Of a stretch of 64,000 nt of DNA, positions 33,187 through 42,897 are shown piece by piece (the first letter of the stretch is position 1; every line of letters begins with the position of its first letter). The stretch spans positions 682,001 to 746,000 of the forward strand of contig OZ345369.1 in assembly GCA_977006965.1 (NCBI GenBank), given 5' to 3'. The stretch is from Phymatolithon calcareum (Eukaryota; Rhodophyta; Florideophyceae; Hapalidiales). The position numbers were made by a program, and so were the translations under genes. The notes beneath the pieces were generated by a model. The model was not told the origin of the DNA and ran no database searches. It saw only the letters and a program-made list of their open reading frames with translations.

Positions 33187-33288
33187 CCTCAATTGAGGGA
33201 TTTATCCTCAATTGAGGTGGTTAGTAAACTAGACACTAGTGTCTATTTTACGAACCCCCTCAATTGAGGGTAATTCCCTCAATTGAGG
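33187..33288. repeat. Abutting piggyBac ends with four palindromes
   Basis: CCTCAATTGAGG at 33187-33198 and 33206-33217 (element 1), and at 33258-33269 and 33277-33288 (element 2). Both ends have the palindromes 18 and 37 bp from the tip. These are the ends in front of each transposase gene. The tips are separated only by CTAG at 33236-33239. Confidence 0.75.
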
Positions 33289-33417
33289 GGCGATTTGAAA
33301 GCTCAAAAAAATTCATAAAGCAAATTCGAAACAGATCGCTCATGCCATATTCGTAAAGCCTGGCTCATCTTCTGTGCGAGGAGTATCCACACTACTACCT
33401 TAAATTGGCTTCGTTCG

Positions 33418-35110
33418 GTGCTAGAAACGAAAATATGTTGGTCACTCAGAAGTTCCAGACCTGCCATTCCAGGAGAAAAACACCGGCCGCGCGCGGTCGG
33501 TACATCAGCACACACCAAGACAGCATCTGTAGGCGGTCTATCAGAGTGCTCCAGACTATGCGGAGCCATTTCGAAGTCAAAAAAGGTGAGTAGTATAGTT
33601 CAGAATGTACTCGGCGAAAAAATCAATGGTCGCGCGAGCATGTCACATCGCATGAAATGGGTTCTGATTCGTCATCCATTGAAGAAAACTAAGATTAAGA
33701 CAGTCCACATTGTCAACGTCAAGGCATAGAACGCTGTCGTTGACATTACAGACGCTGAAAAGCTTGAACCGAGCCAACACCGGCAAAAGCGCGGTGTAGC
33801 CTAGGCCTGCTTACAGTGATCATCCTTGCCAATCTTCATCGCGAAACGCCTGTTTATCGTCTAGAGTCGAGATCACATGCTCCTCAGAAGGGCATACAAG
33901 CTTCGATAAACCTTCAGAAGCTCTAAACGCCCTATTCCGAGCACTCTCGCCTAAGTCTTACAGGGCCCTTGAGACAAAACATCACACCGGGAACTTGATG
34001 TCATCACGCCCGACCGCGAGCCGAATACGTGCGCTCATTGGGTCCCAATGTACAAACGGAAGTTCTATGTCCGTTTTAGGGACGATTTTACTCTCAGTTG
34101 TGGAAAATTCGCACTCTAAACAGAGACTTCTTATCCGAGAATTGTGGTATTGGACTTCATTCGAAGTGCGATTGCGTGGTGACGATATTTCCCCAAGTTA
34201 CCATCGAAAACTTGCTGCTTGGACGCCCGCTAAGCTGAGAAGAAAGGTCGAAAAGAGACTACAGTGACAGAGGCTTGTCCTCATGGCAAGAGTTGAGTTC
34301 GGCGCTGAGAGCGCTTTCTGGAGATCTACCAGGCCGAAGAAGTATTTCCCCGGCCCTTCTTCTTCCGAAACAGTGATGCCGGTGGCAGAATACCTCCGGT
34401 TGATTTCATACAGAGTGAAATCAAGTGAATTAGTCGACATGTACTCTGCGCAGTACCGCTGGTCACCTCGGTCAAGATTATGTCAATCCCACGAATGACC
34501 ACAGAAAGCACACTGTGTCAAAGAGATTTTGAAGGCTAGATGGCCCACGGAATGGCAGTTCTGTGCTGTCTTATGGCCGCGTATGCCGGTATAAGGCGCA
34601 TTGTACTTAGTGAGTACTGACTCTGCAGACATTCAACAAGTGCGCCTATAGTTCATAGGGGCCATTTAACTCTTCTGGCGATTTTCTAGGTTGTTAACTA
34701 GTTGTTATTCTCTGGTGACCATGCAGAGTGTCAGCAGCACATGACGCAGTGAAGGTTTTGTGAAGTGCCGGAAGAGTAACTCATCGACAGCATTTGACAC
34801 GCGCATTACTTGTCGACGTTCAGTTGCGCCAGAGCGTAGATTTGCATTCGAGAGCAGTGTTGGACGCCACGTTACCCCTAAGAAAAGTACAAGGATACTT
34901 TCAGAGGTCATGATGACAAGTTTTGTTGTGCAAAACAACTGCAGAGTTTGAAAATGCAAGACCTCGACCATGGTGTTCTCACAATGTAATACGCTTGATA
35001 GTGCCACAATTTACATTTGCGACATTTCTACTGTTAGGAACTGCTTCACTAAGCATGCTGAAGACATCTATGAGCTTGGCGCTGTTGATGCGCTTGATAG
35101 CGAGTAACTT
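33418..35110 (+). pseudogene. piggyBac-like transposase relic in element 2
   Basis: Fragments are collinear with the intact transposase. 33418-33729: the N terminus (HTKTASVGGLSECSRLCGAI, HPLKKTKIKT). 34283-34498: RVEFGAESAFWRSTRPKKYF and YSAQYRWSP. 34760-34951: DTRITCRRSVAPERRFAFES. Near 34930: the Cys-rich C terminus (QNNCRV). Stops, frameshifts and loss of the stretch with the catalytic aspartates leave it without function. The element could at most be mobilised in trans. Confidence 0.8.
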
Positions 35111-35140
35111 TCATGAGCAAAAAATTGAATGAATCTCTTC

Positions 35141-35196
35141 CCTCAATTGAGGGAAAAGTGCCCCTCAATTGAGGGAAAATTTCCGTAAAATAGACA
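35141..35196. repeat. piggyBac 2 3'-side end with paired palindromes
   Basis: CCTCAATTGAGG lies at 35141-35152 and 35163-35174, 22 and 44 bp from the tip at 35196. This is the same spacing as at the 3'-side end of element 1. Confidence 0.7.
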
Positions 35197-35370
35197 CTAG
35201 ATGTTGAATAGTGTACACTTTGTGTAATTCGAATAACCTGCAATAAACAAACAAACAAATTAGTTTCGTGCAAGCAGTCCTTGTCATACGCTTTGCCACG
35301 TGTACGCAAAACCTTGATCCACTATAGTATTGATCAAGAAGGCAATCGCGATACCGCCCGAATTCCCGTC

Positions 35371-36739
35371 ATGGCTATCCGTGCGGCCTTGGCATTATCT
35401 CCTTCCCGCCATCGGAATCGTACAAACCATCATGTGAAGCTGTGCGCACTCCACACTCGCAGCGCAACAAGAGCACGCGCATGCGCGCAACATGTGTATG
35501 AAGTCGAGGTATCCCTTTGGGACGCAGCCTTTTGCGTAACTCCAGGTAACTTCCTGACCTGTTTCCACCTCGTGGCGCACGCACCGAAAATCACCATCGC
35601 GGGCATCGCGCCCATCTTCTCCGTGTGTGGCACGCGGCAGATATCGCCGTGCCTGTCTGCTCGCCGCTCGCCGCCATTGTCGTCCCGCAACCCTTGAGCC
35701 GCGTCGACACCGCTCGCGATGTGCTGCCATTCCCCTCACGACGCTCGCGAAACCTGCAGAATGCAATGTGGGTTGTAAGCGATAGACTGTACCCGACGGG
35801 GGCGATGCTTCCCGCGCTCGTGGTCTCTAACCGTTGCGGCGCTCTCCGACTGGGCGACTCCGGGTCCTGCTCCACGACGCGCGCGGCGGCAACGTGGTCG
35901 GCATGTTTACGGCCACTGTCGCGCATACCGGGGATGCTGACTACGCTTTTGTTGTGCCTGTTGCGCTATTGCGATGTGTGGTTGCGGATTCGGCCCGCGT
36001 TGTCAGGTTGGGCGCTCTACCGGGACTCCGTGCGCACTCTCTGTTTCTCCCGTTCGTGCGCGTTGCGTCTGGCGTACCGGATGATGTGGACGGTGTGCGC
36101 GTGGCGGGCGGTTGACATTACTATGGATTGCGGGACGGTGACATGTGTGCACGGTTGACGGCGCTCTAATATCGACAGAGAGCTCGTTTTCAGGAATGCT
36201 GGCGCGTCATGCACGAGGGTATGCGGCGCGTGTCACGTTTTGGCAACCGGGGAGCTGTGTAAGGGATGCGAGCGTTGTGCTCGACGATGCGGAGTGGGCG
36301 ACAACGGCTGTGGGATGGGCTGCCGGGAGAGTGGCGGTCAGTGAAAATGGATTTATGTTTATGGTGTTGTCTTTTGAGTACCTGGGGAGATGGGGATGGA
36401 ATTGGCATGAGAAATGTCCCGCGGAACTTTTAAGAGTTGCGTTGAAAACACCGGAAGGTGGAAGCGTTCGCACGCACGTCGTGGTGCTCGCGGTTGCACC
36501 GTTGGCTTATGAGGAACTATTGCACATGACTGTGGAGACGATTGATTGGTGGGGAGGAAGTTCAATGTTTGGGTGACATGGTCAGATTTTCCCGACAAGC
36601 GGCGGACACAAGCGGGGCTCCTGCGGTTGCGCTGCTGCAGGGTGGAATCGTGGTGCATATTGGGGAGCGTGTGATCGAGCGCGACCAACTTTATCCACGC
36701 GGGGCAGAGGAACGAGAAACGGCGTCTCATACGTCTTGA
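35371..36739 (+). pseudogene. Deg/HtrA-like protease, broken paralogue
   Basis: This is a paralogue of the open gene at 54849-56249. It starts at the matching ATG (MAIRAALALSPSR) and ends at the matching stop. Compared with copy 2 it lacks six codons after VSLWD (in frame). It then loses frame shortly after FLTCFHLVAHAPKITIAG, and again downstream. The catalytic-serine segment survives as GDSGS but in a shifted frame. The upstream region was also broken by the SINE and piggyBac insertions at 30415-35256. Which event came first cannot be seen. Confidence 0.85.
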
Positions 36740-37129
36740 TATGAATCTGAGGGGCGCCGTCGATCTTAGCAAGTGGCACTAACATCGCTAGTCCGGCTGC
36801 AGCCCGGTCGCCGCGTGCAGAGTTTGCACGGGTATCAGAAAGAGACGTGCCCATCAAGCGTGAGGATGCAGGATGAATCGATTCGCTGGGTCATTCAATT
36901 GCAGGGCATTTGCGTGGTACCAACCAATTCTCGCTCACGATCGACGAGCTCGACCATGTGGCCGGCACATTATTAGCGACCGTACGCGTGCTGCAACACA
37001 ACCCGTTGGACGCGGCAGCTGCCCATATGCTCTCACTGCACGTGAAGCGCGTACGCCTGACAATTGTAATGTTGATGGCACAGGCCACCGTGGCGGCGCA
37101 ATGCGGTGCGCCGGTGGCAATTCTGTCAA

Positions 37130-37866
37130 GTCAAGGCCCACTCGCTGAGGTAACCGAATTGATTCATGCACCTTTGTTGCTGCATGATACCTAGCAGGAG
37201 GCTTTCAAGGTCGCACGAGCATCTGTCGCACTTGCACGGCTGCGAAACTGTGATGTTGCGGAAAGGCTTTCCACTGCGATCGAAAACTTGATGCGTGTCT
37301 AGGTATTGCAAATGCGGGGTAGTGGAGCCGAGGCTCCCCGTGAGTGGGATTGGTGACGCGATGGAGGAGGTGGAGCAGATACGATATCACCGACCAGAGA
37401 GTCTTTTCAAAACGTTTTTCAAAACTGTGTCGCTAATCGCCAATTCCATTAGGGCGGTCGTCATGGTTGGCGGTCACGGAATGGAGCTTGCAGACGCGGC
37501 GTAGACACACGGAGAGCACATAGGCATTGCATTTCATATGGCCGACGGTGTGCTGGACATGACGGCGAGCGAATCGGCACTGGGCAAACCGGTGTGTGAC
37601 GACTTGCGAATGGGATATGGTCCGGCCTGCCCGCAGTGATCGCACACAGTTGCGAGGGTCCTCGCTGGAGCGCGCTGTCGCGGGACACAAACAAGCAATG
37701 CAGAGCGCGGGATGTCAGAGTACTTCATTAGCACACGGACGGTGCGGCCGGAAGGATTCATGATGGTGCGAGGCTGCGCGACATGCACCATGCGGTAGTT
37801 CAATACAACATGTGAAGCAGCGTCCTGGTGTGTCGTGATGATTAGCAGAGGCTGGAGAAAAGGCAT
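37130..37866 (-). pseudogene. Possible SET-MYND (SMYD-like) protein relic
   Basis: Minus-strand fragments resemble the order of SMYD proteins. A SET N-terminal patch (NPSGRTVRVLMKYSDIPRSA) comes first, then the first half of a MYND finger (ATVCDHCGQ). A shifted-frame remnant of its second half follows (RFAQCRFARRHVQHTVGHMKC). Near 37240 is a Cys cluster like the post-SET motif (PCKCDRCSCDLES). The SET core between them is missing and frames change, so this is a decayed gene at best. A plus-strand open frame (36910-37194, 94 codons, Leu/Ala-rich) lies next to it and is not recognised. 36813-36909 and 37867-38116 hold nothing visible. Confidence 0.35.
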
Positions 37867-38116
37867 GAGCAGATAGGGTGCACAAAAGCAGACGGTGCGC
37901 AGTGCATGACGCCGTTGGCGGGTAGTCGTGATTCGATTTTGACCTTAAAGGCTCGCGATGTATGCCCGGTACTATGTGCCGAGAAAACTCAATTCTCAGT
38001 TAAGTATTATCAAATGTCAGTACTTCACGCTAGCAGACGGTAACTTTATGTTGACAAAATACTAAATCAATTCTGAGAACCCACTAAGTGCATGGTAAAT
38101 TTAACTATCTCCTGAG

Positions 38117-41100
38117 CTACATTGAGAGCTCTCCTATGACAACTTGACCATCTACGAGACCAGCTACAGCTTTTGAATGCAGCTTACTGTAGCAAAACTT
38201 GATACATTCAAATGGCATGGTGGCGACTTGAACCGTTTTCGCGTTCTCCCCTGTTGCGTATACCCTGCCGTTCTTTCCTTGTATCATGTATCCAGGACGA
38301 TGCATCCTGGTTCCACTGCCGGTGGCCAAAAGAAAAACTTCACCTGACGTATGTACAACACACAATTCACCGCCAGCATCGAATTCAAGGCTTCTGATGT
38401 CTCCTTCGTAGTCGATACCTCCGTATTTGCCATGCCCTATGATCGCATCCTGCTCGCATTCTCCGCTCTCCCCATCCCACACACGAATAGTCTTGTCATC
38501 AGATCCTGAAACAATTCGACTTCCGTCCCCGCTCATTGCAACGCACGACACACCACGCTTATGTCTACGGAGTGGTCCCAGCACGCATTCTCCGCTCTCC
38601 CCATCCCATACACGAACAGTCCCGTCACCAGATCCTGAAACAATCCTACGTCCGTCCCTGTTCATTGCAACGCACCGCACCACATCCTCGTGTCCAAGGA
38701 GTGGTCCCAGTACGCATTCTCCGCTCTCCCCATCCCACACACGAATAGTCCCGTCATCAGATCCCGAAGCAATCCGACTTCCGTCCTCGCTCATTGCAAA
38801 GCACAGCACACCACCCACGTGTCCACGGAGTGGTCCCAGCACGCATTCTCCGCTCTCCCCATCCCACACACGAATAGTCTTGTCATCAGATCCCGAAAAA
38901 ATCCGACTTCTGTCCCTGCTCATTGCAACGCAATCCACATAATGCTCGTGTCCACGGAGTGGACCCAGCACGCATTCTCCGCTCTCCCCAGCCCACACAC
39001 GAACAGTCCCGTCACCAGATCCTGAAACAATCCGACTTCCGTCCCTGCTCATTGAAACGCACTCCACAGCATTCTCGTGTCCACGGAGTGGTCCCTGCAC
39101 GCATTCTCCGCTCTCCCCATCCCACACACGAACAGTCCCGTCCCAAGATCCTGAAACAATCCGACTTCCGTTCGCGTTCATTGCAACGCACCACAAATAT
39201 TGCTCGTGTCCACGGAGTGGTCCCAACACGAATTCTCCGCTCTCCCCATCCCATACACGAACCGTCCTGTCCATAGATCCCGAAGCAATTCGACTTCCGT
39301 CCCTGCTCACTGCAACGCACGACACATATTTCTCGTGTCCACGGAATGGTCCCAGTACGCATTCTCCGCTCTCCCCATCCCACACACGAACAGTCTTGTC
39401 CCATGATCCCGAAACAATCCGACTTCCGTCCCTGCTCATTGCAATGGACTCCACAAGATCCTCGTGTCCACGGAGTGGTCCCAGCACAAATTCTCCGGTC
39501 TCCCCATCCCATACACGAATAGTCCTGTCCAAAGATCCCGAAGCAATCCGACTTCCGTCCCAGGTCATTGCAAAGCACTCCATACCATACTCGTGTCCAC
39601 GGAGAGGTCCCAGCACGCATTCTCCGCTCTCCCCATCCCACACACGAACGGTCCAGTCATCAGATGCCGAAACAATTCGACTTCCGTCCCCGCTCATTGC
39701 AACGCACCACACACCATCCTCATGTCCACGAAGTGGACCAAGCACGCATTCTCCGGTCTCCCCATCCCAAACACGAACAGTCCTGTCACGAGATACCGAA
39801 ACAATCCGACTTCCGTCCCCGCTCATTGCAACACTGGTGATCACATCGTCATGACCCTTCAGTCTGTGCACAGTACACATCGCTTGCAAATCGAAAACAT
39901 GGATTTCGCGTCCTTGCACAACCGCAATTATACTTTGTTCATCGCTCAAACACATGTCTGTAACCCTCTCCTCAAAGTCGATACGGAAAAGTTGTCTGCC
40001 ATCGGCCCTCCATCGCAGCTCGTGCTTCGGCACATAGTGAGGTTTCGGAACATGCATCGACACACTTGACAAGAACCGCTCAACAAACTCTGACGATGGG
40101 CATTGCGATTGCAACCGACCGTACATTTCAAAAGGAGTTGCGTGTATACTATGGTTCATGTTCACCCAGCTTTCTTCCAGCGCCCTGCGCACTGCGTCCG
40201 CCCCAATAGCTCGTCCGCCACCATGAGATAATTCCTTAAAATCTTCTCGCAGAGCAACTATTCCTCCAACCTTCATTCGCCTCTGCGACCATCGTACATC
40301 ACACAGCAACGATTCCAGCTCACACCCTTTGCTCATCGCCAGATGTCGAGCGAGGTTCTTTTCAATGTATCCATCCTCCGGTACTTTTTCACAGTCCCAC
40401 CACTTGCGGCAATCATACGTATTTGACTCCACCACGTTACCAGCCGCTTTCCGAATGTATCCTTCGAGCAATTGTGCATGCCAAAGAGAAGCACGATTGT
40501 TTTCAATGGATAGTTGCTTGGCTTGTTCAAGCACGAGATCGTGCAGTGCCAGCCCGTCAACCTCTCCCACTGGCGTTACGTCCCACCGCAGCATAACTAG
40601 GTGCATATCCGAGAGTTTAGACATAACTTGCTTAGTCGCTCGTTCGTTCGTCCCCCACAGACGTTGCAGGCACCTCCGAGGAATCCAAGCGTTCTTGCGT
40701 AGAACACTCAGCGCTTCAAACTTTTCTCTCATGCTCAATTCGCATCCAAGTTTCATCCGACCTTCATCGCCACCCGCCCAATCTTCGCAATGCTTCAAAC
40801 TGGTCATAACCACAGCTCTCAGTCCACGGTACTCATCACCACTTCCGGCTCCTACACTTTCGATGTTTTCTTTCAACTCATGCGCATATGTCACCACTGA
40901 CTGACCAATGATCCCACCTTTCTTTTTGATTAAGTTGCGCAGACTGGTCCCAGCAGCACCTAATGCCACTGGCAGTCCACCGCACACATCCAAGATGTCT
41001 CCAAATGCCGTCCAAGTGTCGCTTGATTCCTCAACAGATTTAATTTCGATACCAGCATACTTGACGAGAATCCTCGACGCCTGCTGCCCCCGAACTTCGC

Positions 41101-42247
41101 GCGGGCTGAACTTCACCTCGATGAATTGTTGCGAGATGGACTCCTCCCGTGTCGATATCACCATCGCACTTGATGGTGAGTTGCAAAGCAACAGCTTAAG
41201 CGAACTTAGATATCCAATTGGATGGCCCTCGAACGACCAGATATCATCGCATACGAACAGGGCACACCTACCTCTGAACCATAGAGACGCTTGTTTAGCA
41301 GCCGATTCTGCAGATCTCTTATTTGTGATATCCCTGGCACGAGACTCGCCGCCCGAACTTTCAACGAAGAATGCAACACGTTCAATCACATCCTCTTCAG
41401 CAGCGTCTTGTCCAACAGTGATGAAGAACACCCCGTCCACGTACTTGTTCTTCACTTCCGATTCACGGCAAAGAGCCTGAAGTGCAACAGTTTTCCCCAC
41501 TCCACCCATTCCCACCGCCCCAAGCACACCCGGACTGACAGCAGCCGTCACCCTTTCACCGGCAGAGTTCGACAATACTTCACGCTTCAAGTATGCCTCC
41601 ATGGTATCACCACTGAAGTTTAGCACCACTTTGCTTGAAAGCGGGGGCTCATCGAAATGCGCACGGTATTTGTCACATGGCTCCTTGTCATTAACTCTCA
41701 TCGAAGGGGTAACGAGAGCTATTGCGACACGTTCAATCGCGGGTTGAGCCTCCTTCCATATCGCGTCAAGTTTTTCCAGCGCTGTTTTCACCTTCTTCAC
41801 CCTAGAGAATAGCTTGCCCTCATTCACCGGACGACCCTCAATAATTCGATTCCTTCTTCGCCACGCAAGACACGGAAGACATACTTGTTTCGAAGAATGA
41901 CTGACAACATGAGAGCTCCCACTCGCACTTGCAGGAGAGCTCTCTCTTGTAAACTCATCCTCTAGGCTCTTCAAGATGTCCTCTGCCCTTGTCAGACACT
42001 CCTCAACGTTCTTGAGAATGGTGCGAAATGTGCTTGTCGCAAGTTCGCCAATAATTTCCTTGTCATTCTCAAGTTTTGCTTCGATTCTTTCAACACTTGC
42101 TTTGCACTCTTCGAAGGACTTGATTGAAGAATCCCAGTTGTCCGGCAGCGACCGAAAGTCTTCGCAGCGCTTCTTGAAGTTGGACAATCTCTGTGCCAAC
42201 TTGTTGATCATACCCACAACTCCGAGCACAAGACCGGCTTCAGCCAT
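38117..42247 (-). CDS. NLR-like STAND NTPase: helical N terminus, NB-ARC, WD40 repeats
   Basis: A 1376-residue single-exon receptor-type protein. Residues 1-100 are all-helical, starting MAEAGLVLGVVGMINKLAQR, like the N-terminal cell-death or signalling bundles of plant RPW8/CC and fungal HeLo proteins (weak, by pattern). NB-ARC spans about 220-580: Walker A GMGGVGKT (246-253), Walker B ALFVCDDIW (329-337), sensor VISTRE (363-368), GGLPVAL (423-429), and an LHD triad (568-570) in place of MHD. Eleven WD40 units of 43 residues follow (about 797-1270), nearly identical to each other. One degenerate blade precedes them and about two follow. The predicted mode is ATP-driven oligomerisation after ligand sensing by the WD40 face. 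The ligand is unknown. Confidence 0.9.
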   Translation of the reverse strand: MAEAGLVLGVVGMINKLAQRLSNFKKRCEDFRSLPDNWDSSIKSFEECKASVERIEAKLENDKEIIGELATSTFRTILKNVEECLTRAEDILKSLEDEFTRESSPASASGSSHVVSHSSKQVCLPCLAWRRRNRIIEGRPVNEGKLFSRVKKVKTALEKLDAIWKEAQPAIERVAIALVTPSMRVNDKEPCDKYRAHFDEPPLSSKVVLNFSGDTMEAYLKREVLSNSAGERVTAAVSPGVLGAVGMGGVGKTVALQALCRESEVKNKYVDGVFFITVGQDAAEEDVIERVAFFVESSGGESRARDITNKRSAESAAKQASLWFRGRCALFVCDDIWSFEGHPIGYLSSLKLLLCNSPSSAMVISTREESISQQFIEVKFSPREVRGQQASRILVKYAGIEIKSVEESSDTWTAFGDILDVCGGLPVALGAAGTSLRNLIKKKGGIIGQSVVTYAHELKENIESVGAGSGDEYRGLRAVVMTSLKHCEDWAGGDEGRMKLGCELSMREKFEALSVLRKNAWIPRRCLQRLWGTNERATKQVMSKLSDMHLVMLRWDVTPVGEVDGLALHDLVLEQAKQLSIENNRASLWHAQLLEGYIRKAAGNVVESNTYDCRKWWDCEKVPEDGYIEKNLARHLAMSKGCELESLLCDVRWSQRRMKVGGIVALREDFKELSHGGGRAIGADAVRRALEESWVNMNHSIHATPFEMYGRLQSQCPSSEFVERFLSSVSMHVPKPHYVPKHELRWRADGRQLFRIDFEERVTDMCLSDEQSIIAVVQGREIHVFDLQAMCTVHRLKGHDDVITSVAMSGDGSRIVSVSRDRTVRVWDGETGECVLGPLRGHEDGVWCVAMSGDGSRIVSASDDWTVRVWDGESGECVLGPLRGHEYGMECFAMTWDGSRIASGSLDRTIRVWDGETGEFVLGPLRGHEDLVESIAMSRDGSRIVSGSWDKTVRVWDGESGECVLGPFRGHEKYVSCVAVSRDGSRIASGSMDRTVRVWDGESGEFVLGPLRGHEQYLWCVAMNANGSRIVSGSWDGTVRVWDGESGECVQGPLRGHENAVECVSMSRDGSRIVSGSGDGTVRVWAGESGECVLGPLRGHEHYVDCVAMSRDRSRIFSGSDDKTIRVWDGESGECVLGPLRGHVGGVLCFAMSEDGSRIASGSDDGTIRVWDGESGECVLGPLLGHEDVVRCVAMNRDGRRIVSGSGDGTVRVWDGESGECVLGPLRRHKRGVSCVAMSGDGSRIVSGSDDKTIRVWDGESGECEQDAIIGHGKYGGIDYEGDIRSLEFDAGGELCVVHTSGEVFLLATGSGTRMHRPGYMIQGKNGRVYATGENAKTVQVATMPFECIKFCYSKLHSKAVAGLVDGQVVIGELSM
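38440..39859 (-). repeat. 129-bp tandem repeats encoding 11 WD40 blades
   Basis: Eleven tandem 129-bp units lie in the NLR gene. The core (GSRIVSGSxDxTVRVWDGESG, with x variable) is almost invariant. Differences cluster in the two residues after GHE, the two around the following V-C, and the residues flanking the D of SxDxT. Such uniformity suggests recent unit duplication or gene conversion. Long open frames on the opposite strand here are shadows of the repeats. Confidence 0.9.
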
Positions 42248-42897
42248 TCCGGCAAAGGGAATAGATGTGGAGGCACAGCCCTGTCGTCAAGCTCAAAGCT
42301 TTCCAAAGCTCCTCAGGAGGGATTGGAGGACGTGAGCACTAGTGTCTCTAAGAAACAGTCTTGGTGGAAGTGTGTATTTCTGTGCGGAGGCGTCAGTTTA
42401 ACGCGTGCAGTACACCCTACAGCTGTATCATAGGTGAAACAGTGTACAATAATATGTAGAGCCAATATGATAGGACGACTAGGCTAAAGATGTGTCGCGT
42501 AGGCATTATTGTGTGGGACGATATGATGCAATTATGGAGGACAGCTAATCGATACGCTATCATAATTCCATAACTTTAGTTATGGTATTTACCGTTATAT
42601 GGGATTTCGGTAGCATCAAAAAGAATCAACAGATGGACAAATGATGTAACAAATAATCACACGTGCAGTTGTCATATTGTATTTCGTTGATGCTCATCTT
42701 TTGCGCGCAAAGACTTACACGTGTGATTTTTCAAACGCAAATATTTCAAAAATATATCTTCAAGTAGCTGTAATGTTCCCGCACCGAGCACATCAATAGT
42801 CGCTTCCGCTGTGATGGCTCGATCAAATAATAACTTTACTAGTAAATCACAACTCATCAACGTTTTTTGAAGTTCCGTAACGTGATTTTTAAAATTT

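Larger units (their letters stand above)
30653..33235 (-). mobile_element. piggyBac-like element 1, apparently complete
   Basis: A 2583-bp element with inverted ends TGTCTAGTTTACT / AGTAAACTAGACA (30653 and 33235), flanked by CTAG at 30649-30652 and 33236-33239. Comparison with SINE copy 1 shows that the empty site holds a single CTAG. It encodes one open transposase. Each end carries two copies of the 12-bp palindrome CCTCAATTGAGG. Intact ends and an intact gene make recent activity plausible. The target CTAG differs from the TTAA usual for piggyBac. Confidence 0.88.
33240..35196 (+). mobile_element. piggyBac-like element 2, decayed
   Basis: A 1957-bp element with ends TGTCTATTTTACG / CGTAAAATAGACA (33240 and 35196), flanked by CTAG at 33236-33239 (shared with element 1) and 35197-35200. 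The tips differ from element 1 at two of 13 bases, so it belongs to another subfamily. Its gene is broken. The orientation is opposite to element 1, head to head. Confidence 0.85.
30415..35256 (+). mobile_element. tRNA-derived SINE, copy 2, interrupted by two DNA transposons
   Basis: The SINE body is 30415-30652 plus 35201-35256, 294 bp in all, nearly identical to copy 1. The A box is at 30424-30434 and the B box at 30501-30511. A 10-bp target duplication AAATTAGTTT lies at 30405-30414 and 35257-35266. The SINE is cut at a CTAG, where two piggyBac elements now sit side by side. The tRNA-like head is not called as a functional tRNA because it has no acceptor stem partner and is repeated with target duplications. 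Confidence 0.88.
28820..36812. repeat. Segmental duplication, copy 1 (interrupted)
   Basis: This region matches 53640-56325 in the same order once later insertions are removed. The upstream part (28820-29139 and 29434-30414) matches 53640-54730. The protease gene part (35257-36812) matches 54765-56325. Shared landmarks are the AAAGTTGGAGTC ... ACTTAAGCTTGAG stretch, GTGTGGCTTTTGGG, GCAAGCAGTCCTTGTCAT, and the whole protease coding region. Copy 1 holds two SINEs and two piggyBac elements that copy 2 lacks, so copy 2 shows the empty sites. Confidence 0.85.

Noticed and set aside
33187-33288. CRISPR-like array of CCTCAATTGAGG
   Set aside because: Only four copies, 12 bp, in a eukaryotic genome. 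They are the ends of two transposons.
35395-35926. Arg-rich minus-strand open frames
   Set aside because: Antisense to the protease pseudogene; the same shadows recur opposite the intact gene at 54642-55429.
36910-37194. 94-codon plus-strand open frame
   Set aside because: Reasonable composition but no domain and it overlaps the putative SET-MYND relic. Kept only as a remark there.
38427-39854. Long plus-strand open frames with Pro/Ser/Thr repeats
   Set aside because: They are the reverse complement of the WD40 repeats. Their 43-residue period is inherited from the minus-strand gene.
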